Assembly (NCBI GenBank): GCA_013396915.1
Contig: VWZL01002223.1
Coordinates: forward strand, 124,001-188,000
Direction of reading: 5' to 3'
Length of the DNA: 64,000 nt
Origin: Stercorarius parasiticus
Taxonomy: Eukaryota; Chordata; Aves; Charadriiformes; Stercorariidae
Part shown: piece by piece, positions 50,858-64,000 of the stretch
How positions within the stretch are numbered: the stretch's first letter is position 1
Layout: the number at the start of each line of letters is the position of its first letter
Made by a program: the position numbers and the translations under genes
The notes under the pieces: model-generated
What the model saw: only the letters and a program-made list of their open reading frames with translations
Databases searched by the model: none
What the model was told of the DNA's origin: nothing

Positions 50858-53800
50858 GACAGGAGTCCTTTAGTCTAAAGCCTTTGAGCCTAGTCAGATG
50901 CAACGTGAATAAAAGAATGACCACACTGAGTATTCTTAATTTGGTTATTGTTACTGTGATATGTTTGAGAGAACAGTTTTGTAATAAAAAAATAATTTCC
51001 CACTGTCTGCTCAGATTTAGACCTGCTTGCACTGTACTAAAAAGAGGAAAACTGATATTCCAGTGAGTTTTCTCTGTAGTTCAGGTCCATTTATTATCTA
51101 GAAAAAGGTGTAAGCCAAACCACTGAGTACACACAAACCTTAAAAAAAACCTGACACATGACAGACTGAGACTGTAACATTCATTATTTAACACTGAAAA
51201 ATTTACAGTTAATTTGTCTATATGGTAGCACAGGAGACATCTCTTTTATACTTCACTTGTCTTAAAAGACCAATGACCTTTGTTCTCCTTCTCTCCATGT
51301 TACTTCTTAAGGGCTATATTTTCATCATTGTGTTGTCTGTGTCTGATCACCATTTATAAATAATACTGATGGAATTGTCTGTAGCAAGAAGTCTCTCCCA
51401 ATTCCTTCTTTCCTGGGACAGGCAAGTAGCTTTTGCTAAAGCACAGCAGGACTTCTATTTCTCAGACGGTTAACATGTTACACTTTTCAGTCCGATGAGA
51501 AGTTTAAACGGGGAGCAAGTGAATTTTCCCTTAGTTTCCACCTCTCAAAAGTGCTGTGCCTCATTTTCAGCCAGGAATTGAAGGTGCAAACATAGAATTG
51601 CCAGGGTTGGCTCACTGCTTTTCAGCAATATACGTAAATCTAAAATTTCGTGACTGCAGAATTAAGGAGTTGAGGTTGGCCTTCTCCTAGCACAGAAAGT
51701 TCAGAAAGAAAGAGCAGAGGCAGCTCTTGTTGCTCAGATGAGCAATACTCCTATTATCTCACATGCTTGGAAGGGGCCACCCCTCTCTGAGAAATAATTC
51801 ATTCACTCCGAATCGTAATGCCTCTTGCTGTACCATCAGTACAGGATGCCACTTTCCTTTGCCACAGGAAAAAGAGGTTCAGCGCTGTCACACCCACAGA
51901 TAAGATCAGGTGCTGTAACAACCTTACCTATACCTGGTACAGTCCCAGATTATTGTGATACATAGTTTATTCAGTGTTCCTACCTTATTGTTCTTATATT
52001 TCCCAACGGCTTGAAAATGGGAGAAATCTTTTCTACCAAAGAAGTGCAAGGAGTGGGAAAAGGCAAATTCCCTTCACTCCAGGAAAAACAACCAACCCAC
52101 GGAAATCACCAGAGAATTCACAAAAGATGTACAGAAAGGAGAAGTTAAGCTGAAGACAACAGAAGTAAAACCAAAAGAGAAGACAAAGACCCATCCAAGT
52201 CCCAGGAGGGGTCTGGAGCCCCAGGGCCCCAGCAGGATCTGTGTTCCCTCCGAGGTGCTCGCTGACAGAGGGTACCACTGCTTTTTCTGTGACAGACAGA
52301 TTTGCCAATTACTCTGTCACCAAAACGCAGCTGACCTTAGCTGGTGCTTACCTCTCCTGCTGCAGAGCGTTTGCTCTGAGGGGCACTGGAAATACCGCGG
52401 TGGTGAGTACAGCTAGCCTCTCCAGGACAAGAAGCAAGAAAAATACAACTCTGAAAGACATACACATGCTCCCAGTTACCACCTTCTCCAGGCTAGCATG
52501 AGAACGTCAATATAACCTCAGCTATATAGGAGGTCAGACTACAGAGGCCACGAGCATCATCCTGCAGCCCTTGATCTCTAGACTCTTCTGTCGCACTCCT
52601 TGCGCATGTACACAGAGGCCAGCATTGACCTAGCATTTATCATTTCAGCAATAAGAAAGCTCAGCAAAATATAAAGATCTTTCCCTTTTTTGTATACATG
52701 TGCTCTTTGTTTACTTTGCTCTCATGTGAGTGTCATTAGAGCAGGGGGGAGGTGAGGAAAAAGGGGAATGAAGGCATCATTACATATTATTATCACTTAT
52801 TATATTACCTTGCCACTGAAGCTTCCATTTCTGATTTAAGTAAAGAAAGGCAAAAGGATCAGAAGCAGCTGATAAAAACAAACCAGAGCTACTGGAGTGT
52901 GATGAAAGCAAACGAAGATTATTAATGTGTTGCAGGTACAGGAGAGAGATGCAATTATAAGATTCAAGGGAAATAAGGCAGAAAAAAAACCATCTGCAGT
53001 GGAAGTCTAATCCTTTGAAATGAATTAATTTACTAAATACTCCTGTCATTTGAAGTTTAAGATACACAGCAAATATCATTGCTTGTCAGAAAAGCTTTGA
53101 CAGAACACACTTTGAAATACTCATCATCCAAATCCAAGGATAAACTAAGGATTAGAAATAATGCGTTTTCTTTTTCTTTTTTTTTAAGGTAGTTATATAC
53201 ACTAAGACCACTATTACCCTTTCTGAGGGCACATTTCAAGGAAATTAAAAAGAAATGTGAGGTTACTTTATTTTTTTCTTCCTGTTTAGAAAAACATTTT
53301 ATGATCTTGACCACTAAAGTGCACTGAGCTGTTCACACTGTATAAAACATGTACACTGGGTTTCCTTCTAATTATATATGGATCAAACGGCCCTACAAGA
53401 GATTGAGAAAAATCAACAGTGTCTGCAAGAAATACTGATACGGAAATATTAGCAGGGATGCCAAAAGATAGGAAAGTAAAGCGTACAGAGGGCAGATAAT
53501 CCAGGACCTGACTACAAACCCCTGTCTAACATGTGGAATCCCTATCACTGGAGAGCTTTATGAACTGGTTAGTGAGGGATGGGTGAGACGAGTGCCTGAA
53601 ACACGTCCACACTGGTTTGTCTGTCATTAATGTCTCTTGTTTGCATTACAGCAGACTGAACCATGAACCAGGACCCCCTGCTCTAGCCACTGTACGCACA
53701 GGCCTTTATTCCTACAAGTTTGGAAAGGCTGGAGACCAATTATGTCATTCACCTAATTTATTTTAAATGTTAAGATTCCTTGAACCTCTGCAGCAAGGCT

Positions 53801-55611
53801 TAATCACCATTCAGCACGCTTCTAGGTCTTTCCTTCTCCATGTCTGATAAAGCAGAACCTGCTCAATTTAATCTGAGTGTCATGAAACGGGAGGACAGCA
53901 AGGAGATGGGTCACTCTGTACACAGCCCAGGGCATTCACTGAAGGGTCAGTGAGGACAGACACCCCAGCTGCCAGGGGATGTGGGGAGCAGCAGCCCCTC
54001 AGCCTCACCTAACACCTGGCAAGATTCTATAACGTGCTACAACCTCTTGGCCATGAATTTAAAAGCTGTTTTATAGCATCAGCATTGTCCTTACACAGTA
54101 TGCCACAGCAGGGCTAGCCCCTGCATGAAAAAAAAATAAAAAATTAATCTATTTGCTATATAGTCCTCTGAACCAGGTATCACTCCTCAGCCTTCACACA
54201 AGCTTTCATCTGCTTTGTAGCAGCAGCAAGAATGAAGCCTCAACAGAAACATTTACCCTCTCACCTCTCCAAAACAGACACCAAAACTCCCTCAGACAGG
54301 GAGCCATTCAAGACAACTTTCCTGTTAAAAGCATGGAAAACCTAAGAGGAAAAACGAGATTTCCACAAAGCAAGCTTCTGAAACTACACTCTGAATAGAT
54401 ATTGCAGCATTGGTATTTGCAAGTCATCCTACCTAGGTGACAAAAACAATGAATTACCAAACCACGGTGCCAGCATTTTGTCTCAGATGCAAGCTGCTAT
54501 TCAAGGGGCAAAGGCACCACACACACCATACCCATACGATGCTGAATATGTTTCACTAAAACCCAGCCCACAGGCATGCACACCCCAACTCCCAGACATC
54601 CTACTCCCTTAAAACAGGCTAGATCAAATCAAAGGAGCCTGTGATCAGGGAAGCAAGGAGCCGCAAAGAATTCCTGTCAGACGGGTAAGGAGGACAAGAT
54701 GGTGACAAGCGTACCATCTGGCAATTTACTCTTCTCCCTAGGCTGCAGCACACAGCCCAGATTAAAAAGCTTGCAGGAAATGCTTCCTAGCCCCATTGCC
54801 TCTTGGCTTCTGTGCTACCCTCCTCCTCACGTGACTTCAACATGAATTGGGCAACGTGTTGCTCTGACAACATACAGAGACCACAAAGTGATCCACAGTG
54901 GCTGGTACCACTGAAGCATCAGCAAAATGACCTGCCCCCATGCCCTTTCAGTTTTAACTGTGTGATGCTGTAGCATCCCAGGCTCCAGAGCTGGAGGAAG
55001 GCAGGTGGTGCACTTGGAGGCTGCACAAAAAAACCAAATCACCAAGGGTCTGACACCACCGGCTCCACACTTTCCAAAACCCGCTTTGTTCTGCATATAA
55101 TCACCTTAGAAATCAGGGGAGCCACCACTGTAAGGCACACATCAACATAAGTAAAAGAAGAGAGAACCAGGCTCCATTCAGGATCTGGAAACTAGGACTA
55201 CGAACATTACATCTCAGTTTAAAGCTGAAGCAGTAATCTGTAAACAGTTTAAAATCAACCTCTTGGGATTCAGCTTGGCAGTATCCACACCTAGAATCTT
55301 AATGAACTCAAGTTTCTAAGCTCCGTCTACTTAAAAACTTTACACTTATTAGAAAGCCAAGGGAATTGTTTCTATTTGTGAAAGGAATAGATACATATAA
55401 AAAGCATCTAAAAATATACAGTATGAATCAAGTTAAAGGGGAAGTTGCTGATACAGGACATGTTAGGTTTATTTAAGAAATGGTTAAAAATACAGTACCA
55501 AGTGAAGAACTCAGCAATCAAGAATGAAACAGTTAATGAATAGTATATGATAACTCTCAAAAGATCTGTATTCTGCAAAATTTTCCAAGCACTTTACATT
55601 TTAAGAAAAGT
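50858..55611. other. Non-coding stretch, no gene recognised
   Basis: No known exon. An exon-shaped block on the plus strand (52296-52402) is listed separately. Bases 53650-53710 (aggaccccctgctctagcca and onward) resemble an L2/MIR-like tail but are too short to call. A T/A-rich patch lies at 53160-53190. Confidence 0.65.
52296..52402 (+). other. Exon-shaped block, function unknown (weak)
   Basis: A 107-bp block follows a good acceptor-like tract (ctgctttttctgtgacag, ending 52295) and precedes a donor-like gtgagt (52403-52408). It is open in one frame, with a stretch reading NYSVTKTQLTLAGAYLSCC, which I do not recognise. A second acceptor-like site (cctctcctgctgcag) lies inside it near 52352-52366. 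GC content and CpGs (for example accgcggtgg) are higher than in the neighbourhood. It could be an exon of an unknown or non-coding transcript, or chance. Confidence 0.18.
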
Positions 55612-55735
55612 TTCAGTGGCCAATAAGAATTGATAATAACTGGCCGCAGTATTCAGTCAGTAATGTTAATACATTCAGTGGCCAATAAGAATTGATAATA
55701 ACTGGCCGCAGTATTCAGTCAGTAATGTTAATACA
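55612..55735. repeat. Perfect 62-bp tandem duplication
   Basis: Two identical 62-base units occupy 55612-55673 and 55674-55735, with no mismatch by direct comparison. The unit begins ttcagtggccaataagaatt and ends taatgttaataca. It carries a CCAAT box (ggccaataag) and no transposon hallmarks. Complete identity suggests a recent duplication, a polymorphic copy number, or an assembly artefact. Confidence 0.98.
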
Positions 55736-58700
55736 GAGAAAGGTCTTACTGTTTCAGCAGAACCCAAACATGCTAAAAACCATTTGCAGAGAAGCTTCCC
55801 ACTGCCCTGCTTTTGTCAAAAACAATTGACTGTCCCATTCATTAAGGTACCATTGCACTGATACCAGCTTCTCTTCTAAAATAATGGGAGAGAGAGGCGG
55901 TGCACCAACCTTCTGGATTACCCAGCTACAGCTGTGGTATATAAGGTGATCCTGCATTTGGATACGCAGATTGGAAACATGAAATCTATTATGCCTTTCC
56001 TCCCCTCTCCTGATTTATCTAGCAGGACAAATTTTGATGTATTACATAACAGCGTAAATTGTATGGGACTCAGATGATACATCAAGACATCAAGCCCAAT
56101 TCTATTCTCCTGGTTAAATCAGATTAAATACAGAGACTTCTTAGATTTCAGTGGAGTTTCTGCTAGTGTAAACATTAAAAAACAAGAGGAGAGAGAGTCC
56201 TGGAATGAGAGTATTTATTAAAACGAGCTTCATTTCAAGGAAAAGTGGTTGGTGATAATAGCACTCAGAAAACCTAGCTGATTGCTTAACAATTTTATTT
56301 ACAGGACAACAAATGCATTCAACCAGCTATCAAATAATGGCACTTTTTGATGGGCTTTAAGCAGTCTTTATAAAAACCTTCATTAGACTACTAAGATCCT
56401 TCCACATTATCTTTAACTAGGAGAGAAGCAACAAATCAGTTCATTGTTCCTCATCCTGCTCTGACCCCTGACAACTGAAATTCTCATATATAGTCTAATT
56501 TTTTGAAAAAATAAGTAAATCCTGATTCAAATACAAGCTTTTTCAGCCATGGTATTATCTCACAGAGAATTAAAATAATTTGGAATAAGGTTGTTCTTTC
56601 AGCAAATCATTAAAGAAATGGAATAAATTCAAACTACAGGCTAATCTGAACTCACCTCCCTGTATGGAAAACGCATAGCTCTATTTACATCCCAATTCAA
56701 ATAAATCGGCATAAGGGAAACACATTTACTTCAGTTTAAGGATATCATGTGCTAATCTCATTACAGTAGATTTTTGACAGACTTCATTAAGATGTATGCG
56801 TTTCACTGAAAAGAGAGACAAACTTTCTGCACAACTTCCATAGAGCTTCCCTTGTATTTTGCTTTTTGGAATTATCCTAGATAAATACAGGTATATATAC
56901 AGGTACAATACAGGACAAATCCATACAGTCTTTTGCAGACTGTATATACAGACTATGTTTACTCTGTGCCAGGTACACATCGTCTCCACTAAAAAAGCCA
57001 CATATTTGTTAGTGCAGTTACTGTTCTCCTACTATGTCCCTCCAGCTCTTAGCACGGTGTTAATTGTATTTAGATTTGTTTTCTTTCATTCTTTCTTTCA
57101 TTGCCACTTTCTGCAGCCTCATGTGTCTCTTCTAGAGTCACTGAAATGGAAAAGCACTCCTCTGGCTTTCCATTATCAAACCACTTGAAGAACAGCAAAC
57201 CTACAGGCACCTTCTCCTGCGTTCATCATGTTGGACAGACCATATGCTCTTTTCCTGTTCAGGTTTTTTATTGTGTTTGGTTTGTTTTTTTTTCTTCTAG
57301 AGCCCCTAGACTGTCCTCAGTAGCACAAAGACAGAGTTGGTATCCTCCCTTACAGTATTAATGTCTTCAATTTGTGAACAGTCAGGTGAATTATCTTCCC
57401 CACAAAATTTCATAGAAGTATTTTCCCTCTTCTTCTCTCTAGATCTCATTGTACACTGCCTTAGATGTAGAAAGGGCTTTTTTTGTGACTCTCATTTAAA
57501 AGAACCTTTGAGTAATATGTTTTTTTGTTCAGCATCCTTCTCTGCATGTAGTAACTAGTTTCCCTGGTTTTGCTTGATTGTTCTTAACAACTCCCTGACT
57601 CCTCTTTTCAGCTTGCTGTCATGCATTATTTGATTTTCAATCTTCAGATCCTCCTTTTCTATGATACCATACCCTATCCCAGATGGCCAAAAATATGTTC
57701 ATTTGCAATAACTTTGTTGCTTGCTGCTTTCTTTTCTTACCTTCACAAACTTTCTAGCACTGCTATCCTTGTTCAGGATGAAAAATGATCAGAAATAATA
57801 TTTTTATCTAATTTTCAAGGTCTTGTTAAGATTTTCTTCTACACAAAGATCATAAATCTTCTCAGTCAAGCAAAGTGCAACCATTTAACTTTCTGGGGTC
57901 TTGTTTAAAGAATGTGTCATGATCAGATTTTCCTATCTTCCTCTCCCTCTATAGAGGTTTCATTTTTGCCTCTCCTCTTTGTCATTTATAAGCCAAATAT
58001 TAGTTTAAGATACAGCTTGAGAGGCTCTGCAGAAGCCACCAGGAACTACTTGCAGTATGCAAGGGGGATCCTGGAGGACATTTGAGAAGGTGACTGTGTC
58101 ATAGGTTTTGCTGTAACACAAGCAGCTAACCAGTCATTCTAAGTGTTAAAAGGGGTCCTGGCATACATGAGTAATGGGTATCTGATCTCCAGTCACAGGA
58201 TACATCAATTGCAAACTAGGGATTTTAATATGGTAAAAGGGAATAGATCTAAACAGAGGAAGCACTATCTTCATTTACTGGATGGAATCCCATGGTAGTA
58301 ACTCAGTAATTAATTGCCGCACATGCTAACATGAAAACTTAAAACAGATAAAATTTTAAAAGTAGAAGCCTAAAAGGCAGGTCTAGATAAGAAAAACTAA
58401 ACTCTTCCATAATAAATGGGCATAACACCTATGGGGGTATATATGAATTAGACTAAAAGAGGCCTCCAAGAAGTAGGCCTGTGGGAGATGAAGGATCTGT
58501 ACAAAATCAAGAGGCAACACCTTACCTCACTTGCTTCAGTTCTTGCCACGGAGCATTGTGCAAATATCAGATGTAGTCATTTGTGGCCTCTTTTGTTCCT
58601 TTGCTAATTCATAATTCTGTTGGTCTTGCTCCACTTTGGAAGAACAGCGATCTGTAAAAGCTGGTTATCAAGCACACTGCCCTCTGGCACCACCCTGCAG

Positions 58701-61700
58701 CCTGAGCCCCAGCCAGCCGTATCCCAGACAGTTCCCAGCTACACAGTGCAGGGTAGTATGTGGCAGGGACTGTATCAATGGACAGGAGGATGAGATAGTC
58801 CTGGTTGGCTGCAGAAGGAGAGTTCACCAGGACGGGTAAGAAATGTACTTACTATGCCACTTTCAGGAAAACAAGGCAAAGTCCAAACTGCCTTTTCTAC
58901 TAGCATAGAGTAGCCTGTAATAATACTCCTGACAAGGAAGCGATTACTTCCTCATTTTGTTCCAAAGTCATCAATGATTTTGGACCCCCAGTTGCCCTAC
59001 AATGACAGATGGTGCAGGAAGACTTGGAATATTGACTGGGAACAATTACATGACATTTCCTCCATGCTCATCTAGCTAGTCTTTCTTTTTTTTCTTCTGC
59101 TTGCTGGTCACCTCAGAAAGCCTTATACCCCAAACACTCTCAAACTTGGTGTGGGCAATTCTTGAAACCCTTGTCTAGCAGAAGAGATGAAGGGAGCAGG
59201 ACAAATAGTGGAAAATAAACATTTTCATGAATCCAGCCTCTCATTGTGATTCTGGTTTTTTGTTCCATTTTCCACATGCATTCACATGTATGAGTTTGTA
59301 TTTGCATAAATGCTGGGAATAAGGGCCCATACAAATACTCATTCATATGCAAACAAGGGTATTCACTCCTGTTCCAGAAGTGTTTGCCCTCTGTTTACAA
59401 GGCGTCACTAGCAAAATCACACAGCAGAAAAATATCATGAATTCCAGCTGGTCAACGATACCCCATCTATAATGCTTACCAGTCCAAAGTCAAAGTAAGC
59501 AGACAGAAACGCATTGATGCTCACCGTGTCTTGATACAACTAGGTATTGAGAACAAATATACAAAATCAGGCTCTGCACACGTCATGCTTAAAAAAAATA
59601 CTGCATTTGCTGATAACCTATCTGTTTGATAAAGAGAATCATGTCTACCACAGTGGAGAATGCCTTAATGCCTAGCTCTACTTTTTGCTGCCACAAGGAG
59701 ATGGATTTCTGGTTCAGGGTTTCATCATTTGTTTCATTCTGATGCACAGGAGCCCAAAAAAAAGGAGAAACTCCCTAAGGGATGGTTGAGATGCTCACTT
59801 AGGAATGGAAGCAGCAGCATTCAAGTCACTGTCACTGACTTCTATAAAACAAGTACTCGAACTTGCTTTTCTATATTCCTGATAAATTAGACCACTGATC
59901 TCTTCTATGGCTGATAGCTCTCTGTCACACTCAGCTACTGAAACTGTAAACTTCACACTTTCCCCCCTCCTCTCCATTTGGCCAGCAATTATCTGATGAG
60001 TTGAGTGCCCTTAACCATGGTACACAAGGTTCAGACTCAAGCTCCTCTTCCAAACGGGGCTTTCTCCTGGCTTTCCGATTTGTGTCGAGCATTGCTCTTC
60101 ATTTCTTGAAGCGAGCACTTACAAATACGGAGCTATGTGGTACACGTGGACCTCAGGCCCCCTTCCTCTCCTGCCCAGAACTCCCACCCTAGGGTGTATT
60201 GATTTGGGGATGTATCAGCATTTTCTGATAATAGTTTTGCTGGAAAAAAAAACAGCTATATCTTGCCGTCCTCATTCTTCAAGAGCAAAAGACCAAATCT
60301 GAAGTATGAAATATTCAACTCCCCACAACAAAATGGGAAGCTTTACATACAAAATATGTTAGTAGTTATGAATTTTACTCAAAGATTGTGAAGGCGAAGC
60401 ATTGTTCTGGCACTTTTCCCCAGTTAATCCTTTGCTAGGAATAATTCTATCAGTGATTTCGGATATGCCCTTCCTGCTTTCACTTTCATCCTCAAGAAAG
60501 TTCTGGGAAGAGAAAATTAATTTTATTAGATAACAGGAAATTTTTGAACCATCTTAAATAAACTCCTTTTCAAAGGAATTAAGAAATGCTGGATCACATC
60601 TTGGCATCAGTTATGACAGTGCAAACACATTGACACAGATTTTACAACCAAAACTCATCTTTTGCATCTGTTGTCTATAAAAAAAAAGCAAAGAAAAATC
60701 ACAATATGATCAATATTCATTCCGTATGCAGCGTGAAACCTCCCCAGATCTAAATTATGACTAAGTTTTTGAAAATCTCTTCTCAAAGAAAGACTCCACT
60801 TCTTTGGAACCCAGAGTCCACACCTCAGACCCCGACCAGGCCGATGCCTGGCAGGCAGCACAGAAGCAAGCATGCTGCAGAAGCCAGAGCAACCCATCAC
60901 TGGTGCTTCAGCGGGATCACAGCGCGCCTGCACCTCCCAGCAGCTCATCCCTAAAACAAGGTATCTGCCTCACAGGATCAAGAGGCTGCTGCTCCACCGG
61001 TGTCTGAGTGCCAGGAGCCGTTTGTAAGACATCTGAATACAGACCAGCAAATGGCTGCAATTTACAGCAAAAATAGTATCACACGCATTCTCACACGTGC
61101 AAACAACCAGTCAATCAAATCGAGAAACGAGCACTCAGAACATGCTTGCAAAGGAAAACCATTTTGGTAACACATCTCAAAATGTACTGGGGGGTTTCTT
61201 GATGAAGTTCAGTTCCTTTGATTATATCAGTAGTTTTCAACTTTTTTACGTTAACTATTTTTTTCTTCCTTTACCAACAAGACTTTCTGTTTACTGGAAT
61301 TATCTTTGGTTGAGGTTCACTCTTCTCTCACAGGTTGTTTTCTCATTTTCAACAGATTTGCAGCAGTGAGCAGGAGATATACAAGTCTTCTATTCTCATA
61401 CGTATTTTGACAGAGATTTAGCTTGCATTCCCTTAACTTATAGTTTGTATTTGTATTGAGTATAAGCTGTGTGGGGAAAGCAATTGATTTACAAATCAGA
61501 CTATGCGCAGTACATACAAACTGACTCCTCTTACCAAATAGGAAAGACTCAATGCAACAGCTTGGTGCAGAAGAGCATGCTGAGCTGAAAAGCAAATACA
61601 GCTATCTGATTAATTGATTCTGACCTCATAAATATTATACTTTGGGGGCTCTAATGGAACTTCCTGAGGGTAAACTGCATGGTTCACCTCATTCATTTAT

Positions 61701-64000
61701 ATCTCTGGCTGACAGATGTACATTATGAAATGTCACTGAATATGCCGGCAATAAATGAGGTATAACATTAGCATCTTAGTTCTGTTTTCCTGAAGGAACA
61801 CTTTTGTTAAATGAATCCCACACCAGTAAAAATATTATTCTCTACCATGTACACTTCTTTCTATTTTAATCAGTCTCCCAGAAATAAATACTGGCCTTCC
61901 AAAAACATAGAGCCCTAGTAAATTAATAAAACAAGCTGCTCTTTTGTTGTGCATGTTTCCATTGTAGAAGCTATATTGTTGGAGAATATTAGGCTGTGAC
62001 AAGCATTTGCTAGTGTAGTAGTTGCACTAATGTTATGGTTATTATCTTTACTGCCATGCAGTGAAACACAGTTAATTAAAATACAGTGAAGAAACTGCTC
62101 CCTTCCCCTACCCACACATAAATGAGACGATAAATTTGTTGTTGTAGTGAGCATATAGGGTCCCTTGACCCCTCTGCATGTATTTAGACATTATTCCATT
62201 TTATTTTGTTTTTTTTATTTCATTGCCATTTGAGACTGATAAAACTGCATATAGAGGTCTGGGGAATAACAGCAAATAACCATGACACATGCAGTTTAAT
62301 GAAATGATATACTGTGCTGCATTGCAATAAAATTCATAAGAATATATGCCACACTCCTGTAAGGTGTGCAAATTCCAATAAACCATTAATCCTTGCCACG
62401 AGCAGGCCATGACTGCAAAGGTAACTTTGCCAAGGGATGGGGTGAGGGGAAAGAGAGGAGCAGAGGGAAGGAGGCTGAGGGAAGAAGAACAGAGCTACTG
62501 GCAAGCGCTAGTAGTTAGAGGAAATGAACCATTCCTTTGGGATTAAACCTACTTTTAACTATCCCCTTTCCTCCCACTGTTAAGACATAATTGTTATAAA
62601 GGGCAGCACTGGAAAAACATGTAATTTATTTCTCACTAGTCACCGACAGCTATTGCAGGCTTAGGAGTCCAAGTGAGGCTAAAAGATATTTCATCATATA
62701 CCGTTACCTCTAGGACAGCTTCTGAAGAGCTGCACAGCGGCTGGCTGCTGCACCGCTGCACAGAGAGTGGTACGAGGAGCAGCCCACATTTGTAGCTGCT
62801 TCCCAGACACTGGGCACAGGCACATTCCCCTCTAACAAACCTTTCTCAGCAAGCTCCAACCCCCTCTCTTCATTTTTCACAACGGGAGCAAAAGAGGGAG
62901 GCTGACAGAGATCAGAAAATCAGCCATTACAAGGTTTTGCCAAAGCTGCAAACAGAGGTTTAAAGTAAGTCACACAATTTGTGCCTGCTACTGTATCTGT
63001 GCATTTATTGATTTACTCTCAGGCACAGACTACACCTGTGCTGTGAAGGGGCTGCACAGACCTCTCCGCCTTTACACAAAAGTGCACAGGTCAGACGTCA
63101 CTTCAGTCCTTCTACTTTTTTGACTGAGTTTATGCTTTCAAAAAGGCTAGAAAAGCATGTGCTAGATGCAAAGAGCACCATCTAGCAATAAGAGCAGGAA
63201 TACAAGGCATTGCTTTTGTAGCATCACCTCTGCTGCACGCTGTGAACGCTTCTGGGAGCTGCCAGGCTCTGGAATTGGGCTCAAGGTGGCTGCAAGGGGA
63301 GAGCAGCGTCCTTGGTAGACAAGAATACCTGGACTCCAGGGACATGGATGCTACGAGAAAAGCTCCTCCCTGCTCCAGTGTCATTTACTTTGCTTGGTCA
63401 AAGTCATTAGTCAGGCCGCATAAAAACCATCAGGATTTTCTGGGTTTGTTTGGTTTGTTGTTTGGAGTGGGTTTTTTTTTGTTATTAAAAAAAAACCAAA
63501 ACAGTGGATATCAGGGGAAGAAAACTGTAAATTCTGGTTTTTGAATTTGAATTGCCTTCCTATTCAGTCTTTATATTTCTGCATGTTAGGATGTTTGCTA
63601 GCCTAACTGTCTATTAAAACAAGTGTGGAGATATATTCAAGAACAGTAAATAGGACTTCTGCCCTGCAAAATCTTTAGAAGGTATATATCCTTAGATGTA
63701 GACAATTAAACACGCAGATTTAAAAAGGAGAGACAAGTGAGCAGTGTAAGTATGGTAATACTGGGTAAGTTTCTTGTTTACATTTTTCTACCATTTAAGA
63801 ACGTTTGCCTCTTCTGCTTTGATCTTGCACACAACTGAGAGAAATAAAACTGAGAGAACAGGCATAAATAAATCAAATGCAAGTGCTTTAGCAGTCTCTG
63901 CCTAAGTACCATCACACCCATGCCTTGGCTGATAATTCGTTTGGATAAAACAAGGGAGCTCACGCACTGCCTTATAACAGGGGACATCACCACGTGCATG
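55736..64000. other. Long non-coding stretch, no gene recognised
   Basis: No exon recognised. An old hairpin-family copy lies at 56094-56172. The segments 61620-61790 and 62190-62420 have the texture of conserved non-coding elements. A single hAT-like terminal motif (cagtagttttcaactttttt) at 61228 has no partner. Bases 62430-62480 are G/A-rich. Frames such as 56859-57188 (109 codons) and 63242-63544 (100 codons) are hydrophobic or low-complexity and overlap others; none matches a family. Confidence 0.65.
56094..56172. repeat. Old amniote hairpin repeat copy
   Basis: The text gcccaattctattctcctgg, then ttaaatcagattaaatacag, then gatttcagtggagtttctgc and tagtgtaaac follows the order of the amniote palindromic family (consensus ends 'ggccaaattctgctctc', centre 'ttcagtggagtt', arm 'tttacactggtgtaa'). 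Degraded, and class unsettled. Confidence 0.45.

Noticed and set aside
53640..53720. Acceptor-like tract followed by aggaccccctgctctagcca
   Set aside because: The short downstream match to an L2/MIR-like tail explains part of it. No donor and no convincing open frame.
58636..58839. 67-codon frame ending near a gtaaga donor-like site
   Set aside because: No credible acceptor upstream, no recognised protein, and an opposite-strand frame covers the same bases.
61228..61260. Motif cagtagttttcaactttttt like a hAT/Charlie terminal repeat
   Set aside because: Only one end is seen. No matching opposite terminus or 8-bp target duplication was found nearby, and the motif is T-rich.

Overview
The window looks like vertebrate, most probably avian, nuclear DNA: non-coding sequence from between genes or inside a long intron. 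The bird assignment rests on three 5'-truncated CR1 retrotransposon copies plus a short CR1 tail, all with the young bird-type 3' end, on an LTR of a type I associate with bird endogenous retroviruses, and on a fragment of mitochondrial cytochrome b that reads like the bird protein. The background is AT-rich and CpG-poor. Reading frames are short (the longest is 185 codons and belongs to a CR1), and no host protein, tRNA, rRNA, known microRNA or CRISPR array was recognised.

Layout. Bases 1-7161 are unannotated sequence with an old CR1/L3-like relic at 3155-3412 (minus) and, beside it, a small exon-shaped block on the minus strand (3006-3131). A CR1 copy lies at 7162-8147 (minus). From 8148 to 37640 there are MIR-like SINE relics (9384-9440, 12663-12768, 31330-31447), a G-quadruplex-like purine tract (12302-12332), POU/homeodomain-type motif clusters, an old amniote hairpin repeat (15796-15892), a short hairpin (21332-21369), a 17-bp tandem repeat (22410-22443) and a CR1 tail (22751-22805). 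A probable solo LTR lies at about 37640-38141 (plus). Two further CR1 copies follow at 40382-40573 (plus) and 45771-46790 (minus). Bases 50717-50857 are a nuclear copy of 47 codons of cytochrome b, still open in the mitochondrial code. A perfect 62-bp tandem duplication lies at 55612-55735. The rest, to 64000, is unannotated apart from another hairpin-family copy (56094-56172).

No genes here work together as an operon or system. The functional content, if any, is likely to be distal regulatory DNA, and several stretches have the texture of conserved non-coding elements. That is an impression from reading one sequence and needs alignment to other genomes. I found no evidence of an undescribed protein system. 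The strongest unusual objects are the mitochondrial insertion, the exact 62-bp duplication and two exon-shaped blocks.
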